The notes under the pieces were generated by a model. That model was not told the DNA's origin. It did not search any database and was given only the letters and a program-made list of their open reading frames with translations. From Actinopolyspora alba (GTDB lineage Bacteria; Actinomycetota; Actinomycetes; Mycobacteriales; Pseudonocardiaceae), in NCBI RefSeq assembly GCF_900112765.1, contig NZ_FOMZ01000019.1:1-64000 (forward strand): DNA of 64,000 nucleotides. Reading direction: 5' to 3'. Of this stretch, positions 60,790 to 64,000 are shown one piece after another. Numbering within the stretch: the stretch's first letter is position 1; every line of letters begins with the position of its first letter. Position numbers and translations under genes: made by a program.

Positions 60790-60930
60790 CCGACCCGGCC
60801 GAGGTCTTCGCGGACACGGACGATCTCGGCGGGTATGCTCGACCGCCAGAGTCCGTGTGCGTGTACGCGGCGACAACTTCCCGCACAGCCGATCCCCGGG
60901 GTCGGTGTTACCGGTTCGAGGAGCTGCCCG

Positions 60931-61428
60931 ATGACCGCGACCGACGAACTGCTGCGACGCAACAGCAAGCACGAGGAGAAGTGGGACGGCCAGGTCCCCG
61001 GAGCTCCCGAGCTGCGCACCGCGGTGGTCACCTGTATGGACTGCCGGATCGATCCCGTCCGCACCCTGGGGTTGAGCTCCGGCGAGGCGCACGTACTGCG
61101 CAACGCGGGCGGGATCGTCACCGACGACGTGCTTCGGTCGCTGTCGGTGAGCCAGCGCAAGCTCGGCACCACCGAGGTGATGCTGATGCACCACACCCGC
61201 TGCGGCATGGGGACGTTCGCCGAAGCCGACTTCAAGCAGGAGTTGGAGGACGAGACCGGGCAGCGGCCGAGCTGGTCGGTGGAGACCTTCACCGACACCG
61301 AGCGGGACCTGCGCCAGTCCGTGCGGCGGGTGCTCAACAGCCCCTTCCTGACCGAGACCACGAGTGTGCGCGCGTTCGTGCACGACATCGACACCGATGA
61401 GCTGCAGGAAGTCGACACCGCCCCCTGA
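60931..61428 (+). CDS. Beta-carbonic anhydrase
   Basis: The 165-residue enzyme starts at ATG 60931 behind GAGGAG. Zinc ligands and the catalytic dyad are visible in VVTCMDCRIDP (C-x-D-x-R) and MLMHHTRCGM (H-x2-C). It interconverts carbon dioxide and bicarbonate in the cytoplasm. It corresponds to mycobacterial canB (Rv3588c) by neighbourhood, but is on the same strand as radA here. Confidence 0.92.
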   Translation: MTATDELLRRNSKHEEKWDGQVPGAPELRTAVVTCMDCRIDPVRTLGLSSGEAHVLRNAGGIVTDDVLRSLSVSQRKLGTTEVMLMHHTRCGMGTFAEADFKQELEDETGQRPSWSVETFTDTERDLRQSVRRVLNSPFLTETTSVRAFVHDIDTDELQEVDTAP

Positions 61429-61445
61429 ACCGGGGGCCGGAGTGG

Positions 61446-61716
61446 GTGGCGTAGGTGGTCGCTTGGCGGAACCTCTCGCACGGCTCTCGCCGCGGGGAGG
61501 CCCGACATCGAGTAGGCACCTACGCCACGTCGGGCCTTCCTCGCGAGAGCCGCACGGGAGAACCCGCGGCGGTGCCGATGGCCAGGGTGGTAGGAGCTCG
61601 GCCTGCGGGAGTGGTGGGAGTGCAACATCGCGGGGCCAAGGGCGCCGCGATTTCGCGAGAAATCGACGGAGCTGGAGCCACACCGCAGCACTGGCGCGGC
61701 GATTTCGTGGGGAATT
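61446..61716. repeat. Composite dispersed repeat region (copy 3)
   Basis: A full copy of the hairpin repeat lies at 61446-61575: TGGCGGAACCTCTCGCACGG at one end and GCGAGAGCCGCACGGGAGAA at the other, partly complementary, so it can fold on itself. It is followed by ATTTCGCGAGAAAT at 61650-61663 and a degenerate second box at 61702-61716. The order matches the region at 56.1-56.5 kb read on the other strand. The remaining 61717-61835 holds nothing I can support. Confidence 0.8.
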
Positions 61717-61835
61717 GACGGCGCCCCTGCCGCGCGATAGCCGCCGGCGATTCGGCGCCGCGCGGCGATGCCGAGGGTCTGTCACTGCCGAGGCGTGGTC
61801 GGTGGGCATCCGGGTCGTGGCACTATCGAGGGGTC

Positions 61836-62774
61836 ATGACTAATCAGAACGCACGATCGGCCGAATCCGTCGCGAAGAACGCCGCACCCGGGCGGACCAG
61901 CACGATCAACACCGACGATCTGATCGAGTGGTTCGCCGCCGAGGCCCGCGACCTGCCGTGGCGCGGCCCCGAGGTCGACGGCTGGGGTGTGCTGGTCAGC
62001 GAGACCATGCTGCAGCAGACCCCGGTCGCCAGGGTCATGCCGATCTGGCGGGAGTGGATGGAGCGCTGGCCCAAGCCCTCCGACCTCGCGGCGACGAGCC
62101 AGGCCGAAGTGCTGCGCGCCTGGGGCAAACTCGGGTATCCGCGTCGCGCGATGCGGCTGCACGAGGCCGCGAGCGCCATCGCCTCGGAACACGACGACAC
62201 CGTTCCCTCCGATGTGGACACCCTGCTGGCGCTGCCCGGCGTGGGAACCTACACCGCTCGCGCGGTGGCCGCCTTCGCCTACGGCAAGCGGGCTCCGGTG
62301 GTGGACACCAACGTGCGCAGGGTCGTCGCGCGCGCCGTGCACGGGGAGGGTGACGCGGGCAATCCCTCACCCAACCGGGATCTGGCCGATGTCGACGCGC
62401 TGCTCCCCGCGGACGACCGCGACGCCGCACGGCTGTCGGCGGCACTGATGGAGCTCGGGCAGACCGTGTGCACCGTGAAGTCGCCGGGTTGCGAGATCTG
62501 CCCCATCGTCGCGGACTGCGCCTGGCAGCACGCCGGTCGTCCCGCCTACGCCGGACCGCCGAAGAAGGTGCAGCGCTTCGCCGGGACCGACCGCCAGGTG
62601 CGTGGACTGCTGCTGGACGTGCTGCGGCGGTCGGAAGGACCGGTGCAGCGCCCCGAGCTGGACGCGGTGTGGCACGACGCCGCCCAGCGCGATCGGGCGC
62701 TGGACTCGCTGCTGGTGGACGGGTTGCTGGAACAGACCGAGGACGGCAGGTTCGGGCTGCCCGGCGAGGAGTGA
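61836..62774 (+). CDS. mutY: A/G-specific adenine DNA glycosylase
   Basis: The 312-residue enzyme removes adenine paired with 8-oxoguanine. It has DLPWRGPEVDGWGVLVSETM with LQQTPVARV, the helix-hairpin-helix LPGVGTYTARAVAAFAYG with catalytic Asp in VVDTNVRRV, and the iron-sulfur cluster loop CTVKSPGCEICPIVADC. The C-terminal domain is shortened. Its position after carbonic anhydrase matches mycobacterial Rv3589. Confidence 0.95.
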   Translation: MTNQNARSAESVAKNAAPGRTSTINTDDLIEWFAAEARDLPWRGPEVDGWGVLVSETMLQQTPVARVMPIWREWMERWPKPSDLAATSQAEVLRAWGKLGYPRRAMRLHEAASAIASEHDDTVPSDVDTLLALPGVGTYTARAVAAFAYGKRAPVVDTNVRRVVARAVHGEGDAGNPSPNRDLADVDALLPADDRDAARLSAALMELGQTVCTVKSPGCEICPIVADCAWQHAGRPAYAGPPKKVQRFAGTDRQVRGLLLDVLRRSEGPVQRPELDAVWHDAAQRDRALDSLLVDGLLEQTEDGRFGLPGEE

Positions 62775-62897
62775 CTGCTCGGCGCGTCGTCGCGCGGCCC
62801 CGGCCTGGTGGAACGGCTCCTCGCCACGCCCGAGCCGAGGTCGGCCACGATCGCTCGGACGACTCGCTCGCGGATCTTCGCCCACTACGATTCCGGC

Positions 62898-63569
62898 ATG
62901 ACCGATCACGACTTCGCGCATCGCACCCGGTGGTCCTACGACGCGGCTGCCGACACCTACACCGAGTGGATCCGGGGCGAGTTGGCCGCCAAACCGCTGG
63001 ACCGCGCGATGCTGGACGGCTTCGCCGAGCTCGCGCGGGGCGCGGGCGGACCGGTGTTGGACGTGGGATGCGGCCCGGGACGCGTGACCGCCTACCTGGC
63101 CGATCACGGCCTGGACGTCTCCGGAATGGATCTGTCACCGGGAATGATCGCCGCGGCACGACGGACGCACCCGGGGCTGCGATTCACCGAGGGATCGATG
63201 CGGGCGCTGGGCCACGGCGACGGCGAGCTCGGCGGCATCGTGGCCTGGTACTCGATCATCCACGTTCCGGACGAGCACCTGCCGGAAGTGTTCGCCGAGT
63301 TCCACCGCGTGCTGGCGCCCGGTGGATACGTCCAGCTCGCCTTCCAGGTCGGTGACCGGATCAAGCACCGTACCGAGGCGGGCGGCCACGAGGTCTCGCT
63401 GGACTTCCACCGGCGGCGGCCGGAGCACGTCGCCGAGCTGCTGAGCCGGGCCGGACTCACCCCACGAGCACGGCTGCTGCGCGAACCCGACGAGGACGGC
63501 GACTTCCCCGAGGACACCCGGCAGGCATTCCTGCTGGCCAGAAGGACGATCGAGCCCTCCGAGAGGTAA
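62898..63569 (+). CDS. Class I SAM-dependent methyltransferase
   Basis: The 223-residue protein from ATG 62898 has motif I VLDVGCGPGRVTAYL, motif II VSGMDLSPGM, and IVAWYSIIHVP and EFHRVLAPGGYVQLAF further on. It is a small-molecule methyltransferase of the Methyltransf_11/25 type. The substrate cannot be told from sequence. It follows mutY but with its own spacing of 123 bases. Confidence 0.88.
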   Translation: MTDHDFAHRTRWSYDAAADTYTEWIRGELAAKPLDRAMLDGFAELARGAGGPVLDVGCGPGRVTAYLADHGLDVSGMDLSPGMIAAARRTHPGLRFTEGSMRALGHGDGELGGIVAWYSIIHVPDEHLPEVFAEFHRVLAPGGYVQLAFQVGDRIKHRTEAGGHEVSLDFHRRRPEHVAELLSRAGLTPRARLLREPDEDGDFPEDTRQAFLLARRTIEPSER

Positions 63570-63703
63570 GTGCCCCGGGACGTCGGTACCGAACGACCGC
63601 CCGGCAACGGGTTCGCGGACGTGATCCGGCGGATCTCGAGTTGCCGAGGATCGCGCTGGGGTCCACGTTGGATCAGCAGCCGATCCGTTCACCAGGGGGG
63701 TCG

Positions 63704-64000
63704 ATGAGCACCGAAGGGGTGGCCATCACCGCACGCGGAATCAGCGTGCGCGGACCGCTGGGGCCGGTCTTCAGCAATGTCGACGCCGAGATCCGCCCCG
63801 GGGAGCTGGCCACCGTGACGGGGCCGTCCGGTACCGGCAGAACCGCACTGCTGCTGACGCTTTCCGGCAGGCTCCGCCCGATAACGGGCACTATCGAGGT
63901 GGACGGGCGCTCGCTGCCGAAGGGCGCGAAGCGCGCACGCACCCTGATCGCACCGGCGCGGCTGCGCCCCGGGTTCGAACTGGAGGGGCGCTGGCGCGTG
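63704..64000 (+). CDS. ABC-type ATP-binding protein, N-terminal part (cut by window edge)
   Basis: The first 99 residues are present. The start MSTEGVAITARGISVRGPLG is preceded by AGGGGGG. The nucleotide-binding loop reads GPSGTGRTALL, with Arg where Walker A has Lys, as in some actinobacterial ATPases that neighbour YhgE/Pip-type membrane proteins. The rest lies beyond the window, so signature and Walker B motifs cannot be checked. Confidence 0.75.
   Translation, partial: MSTEGVAITARGISVRGPLGPVFSNVDAEIRPGELATVTGPSGTGRTALLLTLSGRLRPITGTIEVDGRSLPKGAKRARTLIAPARLRPGFELEGRWRV

Noticed and set aside
59026-61809. Reverse open frame of 927 codons opposite radA and carbonic anhydrase
   Set aside because: Antisense shadow; both forward genes are certain.

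Overview
The window comes from a high-GC actinomycete, most likely a member of the Pseudonocardiales (Saccharopolyspora/Actinopolyspora type). The genus is inferred, not proven. The grounds are the strong G/C third-position bias, frequent GTG/TTG starts, DUF397 and XRE-DUF5753 regulator pairs, and a right-hand block (trmH-cysS-ispF-ispD-carD, divergent lpqE-radA, carbonic anhydrase, mutY) that follows the mycobacterial carD/radA neighbourhood.

Region by region: 1-3.8 kb is a tRNA-Thr-linked mobile island. It holds part of an IS630 transposase, an AT-rich DUF262/Schlafen-type gene that looks like a defence protein, an IS5-type remnant and a tyrosine integrase. 4.4-10.7 kb has a ThrE-type exporter and trehalose metabolism (OtsA, then a fused OtsB-GH15 enzyme). 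11-15.3 kb is a membrane-protein operon (DUF4178, DUF4247, unknown, DUF350) ending in a membrane-anchored spermidine-synthase-like enzyme. 15.4-20.3 kb holds a MarR regulator divergent from an FUSC transporter, and a LacI regulator divergent from an MsiK-type sugar ATPase. 20.4-23.4 kb is a zinc-uptake operon (znuA-znuC-znuB) behind a Zur-like box. 23.8-27.6 kb holds an AlgJ-like protein and an ABC exporter operon with its own small regulator.

The most interesting part is 27.7-37.3 kb. Two related small peptides (87 and 89 residues) flank an operon-like run of an HTTM membrane protein, ABC exporter, membrane-anchored alpha/beta hydrolase, SdpA-like protein, LuxR regulator, DCC thiol oxidoreductase and a flavin-dependent halogenase-like enzyme. 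A divergent M16 peptidase lies at one end. It looks like an uncharacterised ribosomally made, modified peptide (RiPP) system with some resemblance to linaridin clusters and to Bacillus Sdp. A second RiPP locus at 43.2-50.5 kb is an FxLD-type class I lanthipeptide cluster: methyltransferase, 54-residue precursor, LanB, LanC, and a LanB-C-like protein fused to a NUDIX domain. The 37.3-43.2 kb stretch between them holds DUF397/XRE genes, one of them decayed, and small Cys-rich proteins.

51.2-64 kb is mainly core genome: an MBOAT acyltransferase, then the carD/radA block. DisA, which usually follows radA, is absent. Short dispersed palindromic repeats built around ATTTCTCGCGAAAT occur at 23.6, 56.1 and 61.7 kb, and a longer hairpin repeat accompanies two of them. 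The window ends inside an ABC-type ATPase gene.
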